A stretch of DNA of 64,000 nt from Sulfuritalea sp. (GTDB taxonomy: Bacteria; Pseudomonadota; Gammaproteobacteria; Burkholderiales; Rhodocyclaceae): the NCBI GenBank assembly GCA_023229685.1, contig JALNYT010000001.1, forward strand, positions 434,001 to 498,000, in the 5' to 3' direction. The notes under the pieces were generated by a model. It was not told the DNA's origin. It worked only from the letters and a program-made list of their open reading frames with translations, and did not search any database. The position numbers were made by a program, and so were the translations under genes. Every line of letters begins with the position of its first letter. Positions within the stretch are counted from its first letter, which is position 1. Shown piece by piece: positions 26,207 to 33,948 of this stretch.

Positions 26207-27666
26207 TTCGCGCTCCCGGTCAGGCGATACTCGGAACAGTGCCGGGGATAAGGCACGGCCTTGCCGGGGTTGAGCAGCGTCAGCGGATCAAAGGCCGCCT
26301 TGACCGCATGAAACTTGTCGAGTTCCTCGCGCGAAAACTGCACGCACATCTGCTTGACCTTTTCGATGCCGACACCGTGCTCGCCGGTGATGGTGCCGCC
26401 GACATCGACCGACAGCTCGAGGATTTTGGCGCCGAAGGCGATCGCACGCTCGGTCTCGCCCGGATTGCGCGCATCGAACATGATCAGCGGATGCAGGTTG
26501 CCATCCCCGGCATGGAACACGTTGGCGCAGCGCAGGTGAAATTCTGCGGACAGTTCGGCGATGCGGGTCAGCACATGGGACAGATGTTTCCGCGGAATCG
26601 TGCCGTCCATGCACATATAGTCGGGCGTGATGCGACCCACCGCCGGGAAGGCTGCCTTGCGCCCGGCCCAGTACTTGAGCCGTTCGGCCTCGCTTTGCGA
26701 AATGCGCAGCTGGCGGGCGCCGTTCTGCTCCAGCAGCACCGACATGGTGGCGATTTCCTCGGCGACCTCCTCCGCCGCGCCATCGGATTCGGCGAGCAGG
26801 ATCGCGGCGGCCGTCAGATCGTAGCCGGCATGAACGAAATCCTCCACGGCGGCCGTGGCGAGCTTGTCCATCATCTCCAGTCCGGCCGGGATGATGCCGG
26901 CGGCGATGATCGCCGCCACCGCATCGCCCGCGTCGATCACGCTGTCGAAGCTGGCCATCACCACCTGGGCGGTGCGCGGCTTCGGCGTCAGCTTTACGGT
27001 CACCTCCAGCACCACGCCGAGCATGCCTTCAGAACCGATCATCAGGGCCAGCAGGTCGTAGCCGGGATCATCCAGGGCATGCGAGCCGATTTCGATGACT
27101 TCGCCGTTCATCAGCGCCACTCTCAGCCTCGCCACGTTGTGCAAGGTGAGTCCGTATTTCAGGCAATGCACGCCTCCGGAATTTTCCGCGACGTTGCCGC
27201 CGATGGTGCAGGCAATCTGCGAACTCGGGTCCGGCGCATAGTAGAGACAGTAAGTGGCGGCCGCTTCGGAGATGGCCAGGTTGCGCACGCCGGGCTGCAC
27301 CCTGGCCAGGCGGGCTAACGGATCAATTTCCAGGATGCGCATGAATTTCGCCAGCGACAGCACCACGCCCTGCACCACCGGCGTGGCGCCACCGGAAAGA
27401 CCGGTGCCGGCACCGCGCGCCACCACCGGCACCTGCCGCGCGTGACAGACCTTCAGCACCGCCACGACCTGATCTTCGTTCTGCGGCAATGCAACGGCCC
27501 AAGGCAAGGCGCGATAGGCGGTAAGTCCATCGCATTCGTAAGGCTTCAAATCCTCGTCCGCAGACAGCAGCGCCTCCACCGGCAGCACTCGCGCAAGTTC
27601 GGCCAGCAGCGCTTCGCGACTGGCGACGTCCTGGGCCCTATCGGCAGAGTGTTCGTTGTTTATCAT
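26203..27666 (-). CDS. glcD: glycolate dehydrogenase FAD-linked subunit
   Basis: 487 residues, normal GlcD length. FAD domain: VPVVARGAGTGLSGGATPVVQGVVLSLAKF and YYAPDPSSQIACTIGGNVAENSGGVHCLKYG; C-terminal domain: HAGDGNLHPLIMFD, GGTITGEHGVGIEK. These are the D-lactate/glycolate oxidase signatures. It is the catalytic flavoprotein that oxidises glycolate. It overlaps the glycerate kinase stop-start (4 bp) on one side and glcE on the other, so the order gckA-glcD-glcE-glcF is a single transcript. In an autotroph this would salvage 2-phosphoglycolate carbon. Confidence 0.96.
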   Translation of the reverse strand: MINNEHSADRAQDVASREALLAELARVLPVEALLSADEDLKPYECDGLTAYRALPWAVALPQNEDQVVAVLKVCHARQVPVVARGAGTGLSGGATPVVQGVVLSLAKFMRILEIDPLARLARVQPGVRNLAISEAAATYCLYYAPDPSSQIACTIGGNVAENSGGVHCLKYGLTLHNVARLRVALMNGEVIEIGSHALDDPGYDLLALMIGSEGMLGVVLEVTVKLTPKPRTAQVVMASFDSVIDAGDAVAAIIAAGIIPAGLEMMDKLATAAVEDFVHAGYDLTAAAILLAESDGAAEEVAEEIATMSVLLEQNGARQLRISQSEAERLKYWAGRKAAFPAVGRITPDYMCMDGTIPRKHLSHVLTRIAELSAEFHLRCANVFHAGDGNLHPLIMFDARNPGETERAIAFGAKILELSVDVGGTITGEHGVGIEKVKQMCVQFSREELDKFHAVKAAFDPLTLLNPGKAVPYPRHCSEYRLTGSAK

Positions 27667-28973
27667 GCTTTCTCCGCCCGACCTTCCGTCGGTTCGATCA
27701 GGATCGCCCTGAAATCATTCACGTTGGTGCGTGTCGGCCCGGTGACGACCAGATCGCCCAGAGCCTCGAATACGCCATATGCGTCATTGTCGACCAGTCG
27801 TGCGCGCAAATCAATTCCCGCGGCGGCGGCGCGCGCAGCCGTGTTCGGCGACAGCAGCGCGCCGGCGTTGTCCTCCGAGCCGTCGATGCCGTCCGTATCG
27901 CAGGCGATGGCGTGGATGCGGGCATGCCCGCCCAGCGCCAGTGCCAGGCCGAGCAAGAATTCGGCATTGCGTCCGCCACGCCCGCCGCCTTTCACCGTTA
28001 CCGTTGTTTCGCCGCCGGAGAGCAGCACGCAGGGTGCCGGCAATGGCACGCCATGCGCGGCGCAGGACAGCGCGATGCCGCCCAGCACGCGCGCCGCCTC
28101 GCGCGCCTCGCCCTCGATCGCGTCGCCCAGCACCAGCGGCGTGATGCCCTGCGCGCGCGCGGCGGCGGCCGCGGCCGCGAGCGCAGATTGCGCCGTGGCG
28201 ACGATGTGCGCTTCGCAGCGCGAAAAACCAGGATCGCCCGCCTTGGGCGTCTCGGCAGCGCCGGACAGCAAGGCCTGGCGTGCGGCAGCCGGCAATTCAA
28301 TGCCGTAACGCGTGACGATCTCCAGTGCATCGGCACAGCTCGTCTGATCCGGCACGGTGGGGCCGGAAGCAATGGTGGACAGGTCGTCGCCCGGTACGTC
28401 GGAGATCGCCAGCGTCAGTACCCGCGCCGGAGCCGCGGCGAGCGCCAGGCGGCCGCCCTTGATGGCGGAAAGGTGCTTCCTGACGCAGTTGATCTCGCCG
28501 ATGCCGGCGCCGCAGGCGAGCAAAGCCCTGGTTACCGCGCGCTTCTCGGCCAGCGTGATGCCCGCCATCGGCGCCGCGAGCAGCGCCGAACCTCCGCCGG
28601 AAAGCAGCACCAGCACCAGATCATCCGCGGTCAGCCCTTTTACCGCGTCGACAATACGGATAGCCGCCTGTTGCCCGGCGGCATCGGGCGCCGGATGGGC
28701 AGCCTCGACGACCTCGATGCAGCGCGTCGCGGCGCCATGTCCGTAACGCGTGACGACTAGGCCGGAGAGTCGTGCCGGATCACCGCGCCAATTCTCTTCC
28801 ACGGCCTTCGCCATGGCGGCGGCCGCCTTGCCGGCGCCAACCACGACGGTGCGGCCTTTTGGTAAATCCAGCGGCCCGGGCAGCCAGGCCGGCAGACAAC
28901 GCGCCGGATCGGCGGCGGCAACGGCAGCATCGAACCAGCCGCGCAGCAAAGTGCGCTGCCGCGCATAGCTCAT
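27663..28973 (-). CDS. gckA: glycerate 2-kinase (MOFRL family)
   Basis: 436 residues. The N-terminal DUF4147 domain has TVVVGAGKAAAAMAKAVEENW, VLLSGGGSALLAAPMAGITLAEK and INCVRKHLSAIKGGRLA; the C-terminal MOFRL domain has LSGGETTVTVKGGGRGGRNAEF and DTDGIDGSEDNAGA. This family phosphorylates D-glycerate to 2-phosphoglycerate, feeding lower glycolysis. ATG 28973 is chosen because MSYARQRTLLRGWF begins the conserved part; the frame is open for 74 more codons but these cross a GC-rich hairpin. It is also named ttuD in some genomes. Stop overlaps glcD by 4 bp. Confidence 0.92.
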   Translation of the reverse strand: MSYARQRTLLRGWFDAAVAAADPARCLPAWLPGPLDLPKGRTVVVGAGKAAAAMAKAVEENWRGDPARLSGLVVTRYGHGAATRCIEVVEAAHPAPDAAGQQAAIRIVDAVKGLTADDLVLVLLSGGGSALLAAPMAGITLAEKRAVTRALLACGAGIGEINCVRKHLSAIKGGRLALAAAPARVLTLAISDVPGDDLSTIASGPTVPDQTSCADALEIVTRYGIELPAAARQALLSGAAETPKAGDPGFSRCEAHIVATAQSALAAAAAAARAQGITPLVLGDAIEGEAREAARVLGGIALSCAAHGVPLPAPCVLLSGGETTVTVKGGGRGGRNAEFLLGLALALGGHARIHAIACDTDGIDGSEDNAGALLSPNTAARAAAAGIDLRARLVDNDAYGVFEALGDLVVTGPTRTNVNDFRAILIEPTEGRAEKA

Positions 28974-28989
28974 TGCACCATCCCCCCAT

Positions 28990-29010
28990 CCCCCTTCCCC
29001 GGGAAGGGGG
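28990..29010. repeat. GC-rich palindrome between hyi and gckA
   Basis: CCCCCTTCCC (28990-28999), one base, then GGGAAGGGGG (29001-29010) form a perfect 10-bp inverted repeat in the 106-bp gap. Without a T-run it is unlikely to be an efficient terminator; it could lower readthrough from hyi or be a mobile small repeat. Confidence 0.6.
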
Positions 29011-29079
29011 TGACCGTGGTTCGCCGCTGCGCGGCTCCGGATCGTGGCTGGCGCCCCTTCGGGCGGCCGTGCGGGGTGC

Positions 29080-29856
29080 TCATCGCCATGGCTCCAGCCA
29101 GCCGAAACTGTCTTCGGTGCGCCCGCTCGGCTTGTATTCGCAGCCGACCCAGCCGGCATAAGCGATCCGGTCCAGATGTCGCAACACAAAGTCAAAGTTG
29201 ATCTCGCCGCTACCCGGTTCGTGGCGGCCCGGATTGTCCGCCAGCTGAATATGCGCGATCTGCGGCAGATGCTCCTCCAGCGTACGGGCCAGATCGCCCT
29301 CCATCACCTGGGCATGGTAGACGTCGTATTGCAGGCGCAGATTGTCGCTGCCGACCGCCTTGATCAGTTCCAGTCCGGCATGGGAGGTGGTAACAAAGAA
29401 GCCGGGCGTGTCGCGCGTGTTGAGCGGCTCCAGCACCAGTTCGATCCCGGCGCGCCGGGTCACCGCCGCGGCAAAACGCAAATTCTCGATCAGGGTCTCA
29501 CGCGCCTTGTCATGAGCGATGTCGCCCGGCGCAATGCCCGCCAGGCAGTTGAGGCGGACGCAACCCAGCAGCCGCGCGTAGTCGATGGCCTGGCCGACAC
29601 CATCCTGAAACTCCGCGATGCGCTGTGGCTGGCAGGCAATGCCGCGATCGCCCGCCGCCCAATCGCCGGCCGGCAGATTGAAGAGGACGACCTCGAGACC
29701 CGAGGTCAGCACCACCTCGGCCAGCGCCGCACGGTCGAACTCATAAGGGAAATGGAACTCGACGGCGGCAAAGCCGGCCGCGCCCGCCGCAGCAAAGCGT
29801 TCGAGAAAAGGACGCTCGGTGAACAGGAAGGAAAGGTTCGCGGCAAAGCGTGGCAT
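29080..29856 (-). CDS. hyi: hydroxypyruvate isomerase
   Basis: 258 residues of the xylose-isomerase-like TIM-barrel family. MPRFAANLSFLFTERPFLERF at the start, FNLPAGDWAAGDRGIAC, LNCLAGI, ELVLEPLNTRDTPGFF with a catalytic Glu, LQYDVYH and HIQLADNPGRHEPGSGEINF are Hyi hallmarks. It interconverts hydroxypyruvate and tartronate semialdehyde in the glyoxylate-to-glycerate pathway. It is the first gene of the operon leading to gckA-glcDEF; glyoxylate carboligase and tartronate semialdehyde reductase are not in this window. It ends 106 bp before gckA. Confidence 0.93.
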   Translation of the reverse strand: MPRFAANLSFLFTERPFLERFAAAGAAGFAAVEFHFPYEFDRAALAEVVLTSGLEVVLFNLPAGDWAAGDRGIACQPQRIAEFQDGVGQAIDYARLLGCVRLNCLAGIAPGDIAHDKARETLIENLRFAAAVTRRAGIELVLEPLNTRDTPGFFVTTSHAGLELIKAVGSDNLRLQYDVYHAQVMEGDLARTLEEHLPQIAHIQLADNPGRHEPGSGEINFDFVLRHLDRIAYAGWVGCEYKPSGRTEDSFGWLEPWR

Positions 29857-30046
29857 GGACTAATTATAGGGCGATGGCGCGCGGCAGACGGGGCAGCCGG
29901 GGCAGCCGGCATGTCCGTTGGTCAGGCCCGGCGCATTGTTGCGCCGCATGCACCAATCATTTGTGACGGCCGATCTTTGCTATTCTTTGCTTGATGCGTA
30001 AAGTATACCCCTTGGCAGAGGATTGCCTTTCACAAAGAATGCCTCC

Positions 30047-30634
30047 ATGAGTTCCCTCCCCAGCACTCCGCCAGCCTCCGGCACGCGCTATAGCGGTGTT
30101 GCGATAGGCCTGCACTGGCTGATCGCCGTCGCCATCGCCGGCAGTTTTTCGGTCGGTCTCTACATGGCCGACTTGCCCTTGTCGCCACAGAAACTCAAGC
30201 TCTACTCGTGGCACAAATGGGCCGGCGTGACGATCTTTCTCGTCGTAATGGTCCGCCTGGGTTGGCGCCTGTCGCATCGCCCGCCGCAACTGCCCGCGGG
30301 CATGCCGGCCTGGCAACGCAAGGTAGCCGAAGCGACCCATGTACTGCTCTATGTGCTGATGATCGTCATACCGCTCAGCGGCTGGCTGATGAGTTCGGCC
30401 AAGGGTTTTCAGACTGTCTGGTTCGGCGTGCTGCCACTGCCGGATTTGCTGGCGAAGAACGAAGCATTGGGCAAGCTTCTGGAAGAGGTTCACGAACTGC
30501 TCAACTGGAGCACGGCGGCCGTGGTAGTGGCCCATCTCGGCGCCGCACTGAAACATCATTTCATCGACCGCGACGACGTGCTGACGCGCATGCTGCCCTT
30601 GCTTCGCAGCCCCACATCCGGAGGCACGAAATGA
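30047..30634 (+). CDS. cytochrome b561 family membrane protein
   Basis: 195 residues with four membrane helices. Haem-ligand histidines are visible in the helices GLHWLIAVAIAG, WHKWAGVTIFLVVM, THVLLYVLMIVIPLSGWLMS and AHLGAALKHHF. This is the CybB/prokaryotic b561 type (Ni-hydrogenase cytochrome-b-like fold), which exchanges electrons with quinones in the inner membrane. ATG 30047 is chosen; a TTG at 30023 is less likely because its possible ribosome site is too close. It overlaps the first yceI gene (ATGA), a classical b561-YceI pairing. Confidence 0.88.
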   Translation: MSSLPSTPPASGTRYSGVAIGLHWLIAVAIAGSFSVGLYMADLPLSPQKLKLYSWHKWAGVTIFLVVMVRLGWRLSHRPPQLPAGMPAWQRKVAEATHVLLYVLMIVIPLSGWLMSSAKGFQTVWFGVLPLPDLLAKNEALGKLLEEVHELLNWSTAAVVVAHLGAALKHHFIDRDDVLTRMLPLLRSPTSGGTK

Positions 30635-31206
30635 ACTGGCGACACGGCCTCATCCTCGCTGCGCTGGCCACCGCGCTGTCCAGCGCACATGCCATCGAGT
30701 TCAATCAGCTGCAACCCGGCAAGAGCGCGCTCGCGTTTGTTTCGAAGCAGATGAACGTGCCGGTCGAAGGCCAGTTCAAGAGCTTTCGCAGCAAGCTGGC
30801 CTTCGACCCGGCAAAACCCGCTGCGGCGAAAGCCGAACTGGAAATCGACCTGGCCAGCATCGATGCGGGCTCGAAGGATGCCAACGACGAGGTGGCGAGC
30901 AAGGCCTGGTTTGACACCAAGGCCTTCCCTGTTGCGAAATTCGTGTCGACGTCGTTCAAACCCCTGGGCGGCAACCGATTTGAAGTCAGCGGCAAGATGA
31001 CGATCAAGGGCCGGACCCAGGACCTGGCGACACCTGTCACGTTGCGCCAGGAAGGCAACAGTGCCACCTTCGAGGGCAGCCTGGTGCTCAAGCGTGCCGA
31101 CTACGCGATTGGCGAAGGCATGTGGGCCGACTTCGGCACCGTCGCCAACGAAGTACAAGTCAAGTTCCGTCTGGTGGCCACAGCAGCTGCGGCCGCCGCC
31201 AAGTAA
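30631..31206 (+). CDS. YceI-family periplasmic protein (first of two)
   Basis: 191 residues with a signal peptide (cut after SAHA, near residue 21). The mature part is one YceI lipocalin-like barrel: FVSKQMNVPVEGQFKSFRSKLAFDP, KAWFDTKAFPVAKFVSTSFK, ITIKGRTQDLATPVT-like and a final AIGEGMWADFGTVANEVQVKFRL. YceI barrels bind polyisoprenoid or similar lipids; with b561 they are often induced by pH or redox stress. A GGAGG ribosome site lies 6-10 bp before ATG 30631, which overlaps the b561 stop. Confidence 0.88.
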   Translation: MNWRHGLILAALATALSSAHAIEFNQLQPGKSALAFVSKQMNVPVEGQFKSFRSKLAFDPAKPAAAKAELEIDLASIDAGSKDANDEVASKAWFDTKAFPVAKFVSTSFKPLGGNRFEVSGKMTIKGRTQDLATPVTLRQEGNSATFEGSLVLKRADYAIGEGMWADFGTVANEVQVKFRLVATAAAAAAK

Positions 31207-31235
31207 TCGCCTCACCCCAAGCCAGGAGAAAACCC

Positions 31236-31802
31236 ATGAAAAAACTCGCACTCGTTGTCGCCCTCGCGGCCGCCTCAGCCACAGCCTTCGCCGCTGCCGA
31301 AACCTACAGCATCGACCCGAACCATACGGCACCGCGCTTCGAATACAGCCACTTCGGCTACTCGAACCAGTTGCACCGCTTCGACAAGACCAGCGGCAAG
31401 ATCGTGGTCGACCGCGCTGCCCATACCGGCTCGGTGGATGTCACCATCGATGCCAAGTCGGTCAATACCGGCATAACGCTGTTCAACGGTCACATCCAGG
31501 GCGAGGACTTCTTCGACACCGCGAAGTATCCGACCATTACCTTCAAGTCGACCAAGGTCAAGTTCGATGGCGACAAGCCGGTGGCCGTCGACGGTGACCT
31601 GACCATCAAGGGCATCACCAAGCCGGTAACCCTGACCCTGACGTCCTTCCAGGCCATGCCGCACCCGATGCTCAAGAAAGACACGATCGGCGCCAACGCG
31701 GTGACGAAGATCAAGCGCTCGGACTTCAACATGAGCAAGTTCGTGCCTTACGTTGGCGACGAAGTTACCCTCAGCATCGCGGTCGAAGCCATGAAGGAGT
31801 AG
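31236..31802 (+). CDS. YceI-family periplasmic protein (second of two)
   Basis: 188 residues with a signal peptide (cut after AFA, near residue 19). The YceI barrel shows YSIDPNHTAPRFEYSHFGYS, the GEDFFDTAKYPTITFKSTKV block and LTIKGITKPVTLTLT. It is closer to standard E. coli-type YceI than the preceding copy and clearly not a recent duplicate of it. Ribosome site CAGGAG is about 7 bp before the ATG. Third gene of a b561-yceI-yceI operon that ends here; the next gene is convergent. Confidence 0.92.
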   Translation: MKKLALVVALAAASATAFAAAETYSIDPNHTAPRFEYSHFGYSNQLHRFDKTSGKIVVDRAAHTGSVDVTIDAKSVNTGITLFNGHIQGEDFFDTAKYPTITFKSTKVKFDGDKPVAVDGDLTIKGITKPVTLTLTSFQAMPHPMLKKDTIGANAVTKIKRSDFNMSKFVPYVGDEVTLSIAVEAMKE

Positions 31803-31831
31803 TCAGCGCGGCGCCCTGGCCGCGGGCGGAC

Positions 31832-32875
31832 CTACAGCGCGATGGTGGCCGGTTCGCGGGAAAGCGCGTCGATGCCGGCTTCATCCATCTCGAGCAGGCG
31901 CCGGCCGAGCGCAGCGAAGTGGGCGCGACCCGCTGCAGCGGCGTCGAGCAGAATCGCCGCACCACCAGCGCCGACTGCTGATTCTGCGTAGGCCGTGACC
32001 AGGCTGGGGAACATCTCGCGCCTCATGCCATCGAAGGTCGAGAACCAGAAATGCAGCGAGTCGAGCGAGTCCGCGGCGCCGCGTTGCAGCAGGCCCGGCA
32101 GCGTCACCAGGCAATCCGCCAGATTGTCGCGCACCGCTCGCGCCAGCAGTTCGGCGCGTTTGCCGGTGAAGCTCCCGAGCTTCGGCGCCCAGTCGCTGCC
32201 GAGCAGGCGACCGGCGGCGATTTCGCCTTCCTCGTGCAGCACCAGGGTTTCGATTTCGCCATCGGTCATGCGCTCGATGGCGGCCTGCGGATCGACATCG
32301 AAGCCGTAGGAGACCAATGCCGACTTGAGCGCACCGTCCTGCTGCTTGAGGTTCCAGCCCTCGGCCTTTTCCCACAGCCACTGCCGCAGCGCCTCGCGGC
32401 GCACGATCAGGGTGGCGCCCTGCGACGCCGCGGGGATCGCCGAAACATCGCGCGCATATTCGCAGCCGCAGACCAGCAGCCGCGCGTCGCCACGCTGCTC
32501 TTCGCGGGCAAGCCGGCCGAGGAAGAAGTGCGGCTTGTGAAAGCGCCCCAGGCCTGCGCCATAAACCAGTCCGCTGCCCGCCAGCGCAGCATTGACCTGC
32601 TGGGCGGCGAAGGGATCGAACTCGCGGCCGGCCACCGGCACGACCACGAACTCCTCATCGACGATCAAATCCCAGCGCGTCTCGCGCTCGGCGATCCAGC
32701 GTCCCACCGCGTCGCGCGGCGGCGACACGCCGTAGGGCAGTTCATGTTCCCAGCGATAGAACTCGCGCATGCCGAGCAGGTAGGTGCACAAGCTGACATC
32801 GCGCGCATGACGCGCGTCGGCGATGTCGCAGTTGGTCTGTACGGCATTCACCAGCGCGGCCATGCCGGCAATCAT
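31832..32875 (-). CDS. protein of unknown function, last gene of the five-gene redox operon
   Basis: 347 residues, soluble. It opens MIAGMAALVNAVQTNCDIADARHARDVSLCTYLLGMREFYRWEHELPYG and continues with alternating helices; ISDARHA and MREFYRWE look conserved. From memory it resembles the family NCBI names Sfum_1244, seen in sulfur-metabolising bacteria, whose function is unknown; I cannot verify this. The ATG at 32875 overlaps the upstream stop (ATGA), so it is translationally coupled. A possible copy of the 25-bp repeat is built into its C-terminal part (31951-31980). Confidence 0.72.
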   Translation of the reverse strand: MIAGMAALVNAVQTNCDIADARHARDVSLCTYLLGMREFYRWEHELPYGVSPPRDAVGRWIAERETRWDLIVDEEFVVVPVAGREFDPFAAQQVNAALAGSGLVYGAGLGRFHKPHFFLGRLAREEQRGDARLLVCGCEYARDVSAIPAASQGATLIVRREALRQWLWEKAEGWNLKQQDGALKSALVSYGFDVDPQAAIERMTDGEIETLVLHEEGEIAAGRLLGSDWAPKLGSFTGKRAELLARAVRDNLADCLVTLPGLLQRGAADSLDSLHFWFSTFDGMRREMFPSLVTAYAESAVGAGGAAILLDAAAAGRAHFAALGRRLLEMDEAGIDALSREPATIAL

Positions 32876-33324
32876 CGCGGCGCTCCGGTATGGCGGCGGC
32901 GCGCCTTCCATGCCGCCATGCCCTGTACGATCTCGGAAAACGGCAACTCGCCCAGGTCGCCGTAAGCTTCCTGTGCAAGGCGCACCAGACGGCGCACATT
33001 GGGCGCCAGCGCCTGCGGCTCGAGCAACGCCTTCAGGCCATCGAGCCCGCCGCACTGGATCTTCATCACCATCGCGTGCGGCAGGATGCGCTGGGTACCG
33101 ACCAGACCCAGCGCAAACGCCGATTTCTCGCGCAGCAGGACCGACATCCGGGCGCAGGCCTCATGTGCCTCCGGCTGTGCGCAAGCCACCGTTTCCCGCT
33201 CGGCGATCTGGTGCGGCACCGCCAGATCGCAAACCGCGTGGCGTGCCAGCAGCGCGCGCTCGAAGATGCAGGGCAGACTATTGATCTCGTCCCTGGCATG
33301 GCGGAAGGCAGTTTCGTCGACCAC
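32872..33324 (-). CDS. small Cys-containing protein of unknown function
   Basis: 150 residues. Five Cys are spread over the chain (LPCIFERALL, HAVCDLA, TVACAQPE, HEACARM, KIQCGG), and the spacing of the first four could suit an iron-sulfur or other metal site, but no known motif fits. A GTG at 33324 is the best start; GGAGG lies 12 bp upstream. It follows the 77-residue gene by 4 bp and overlaps the next gene by 4 bp, so it belongs to the same operon. Confidence 0.65.
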   Translation of the reverse strand: MVDETAFRHARDEINSLPCIFERALLARHAVCDLAVPHQIAERETVACAQPEAHEACARMSVLLREKSAFALGLVGTQRILPHAMVMKIQCGGLDGLKALLEPQALAPNVRRLVRLAQEAYGDLGELPFSEIVQGMAAWKARRRHTGAPR

Positions 33325-33328
33325 GAGA

Positions 33329-33562
33329 CTAGTAATCCTCCCCTGTCATCGGCTCTTCCCCGCGCGGCTGGCTGAGCAGATCTTCCGCCTGCAACTCGGT
33401 TTCGGCAAAGATGGTCTTGATCGTCTCCCCGGCGCCTAGATCGGTGTCGCGGCGCAGGCGCTTGGCCTCCTGCGAGGCCTCCTTGAAGGCATCGAACTGG
33501 GTGATTTTCTCGAGCCGGGGAACCGGCCCGAGAGAGGTCACGCGATAAATGTAATACGGCAT
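33329..33562 (-). CDS. 77-residue protein of unknown function
   Basis: A small acidic protein opening MPYYIYRVTSLGPVPRLEKI, with a central basic helix (ASQEAKRLRRDTDL) and an acidic end. No signal peptide, no Cys. The length and the compact alpha/beta look suggest a small partner subunit. It sits between the S24-fold gene (10-bp gap) and the 150-residue gene (4-bp gap). Function not known. Confidence 0.68.
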   Translation of the reverse strand: MPYYIYRVTSLGPVPRLEKITQFDAFKEASQEAKRLRRDTDLGAGETIKTIFAETELQAEDLLSQPRGEEPMTGEDY

Positions 33563-33572
33563 CAGTCGGCTC

Positions 33573-33944
33573 CTACTCCACGTAACGTTTGGTGGCCCGG
33601 CGGGTGCCGGGTCTGGATTTCTGGATGATGACCCCTTTGACTGCGCCGAGGTCGGGAATATCCGCAGCGGGATAGGCGGGGTTCAGCGCCTGCAATCTCC
33701 ACCCGGCACCATGCTTCGCCAACTGGCGGAAAATCCACTCGCCGGCGAGCCGGGCGAGAACGAAGGAGCCGTCGGTAGCCAGCCCTTCGGGCTCGATCAG
33801 GATGATCTCGCCCTCGACAAACTCCGGCTCCATGCTGTCGCCGAGCACCATCAGGGCGAAAGGCTCGGCCGAGGAACAGGCATCGAGTTCGGGATCGACC
33901 CCCTGTGGCTGTATGGGAATTATGCGTTGCTGCTTCTGGTTCAT
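33573..33944 (-). CDS. S24/LexA-fold protein lacking the catalytic lysine and a DNA-binding domain
   Basis: 123 residues. The core LMVLGDSMEPEFVEGEIILIEPEG (with Ser37) matches the nucleophile region of LexA/UmuD peptidases, and FVLARLAGEWIFRQLAKHG aligns with the part of LexA that carries the general base. There the catalytic Lys is replaced by Arg (R73). The N-terminus is too short for a helix-turn-helix and no autocleavage Ala-Gly site is evident. So it is probably a non-cleaving sensor or binding module. ATG 33944 is 4 bp after the stop of the HTH-ferredoxin-reductase gene, so the two are co-expressed. Confidence 0.78.
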   Translation of the reverse strand: MNQKQQRIIPIQPQGVDPELDACSSAEPFALMVLGDSMEPEFVEGEIILIEPEGLATDGSFVLARLAGEWIFRQLAKHGAGWRLQALNPAYPAADIPDLGAVKGVIIQKSRPGTRRATKRYVE

Positions 33945-33948
33945 GGTC

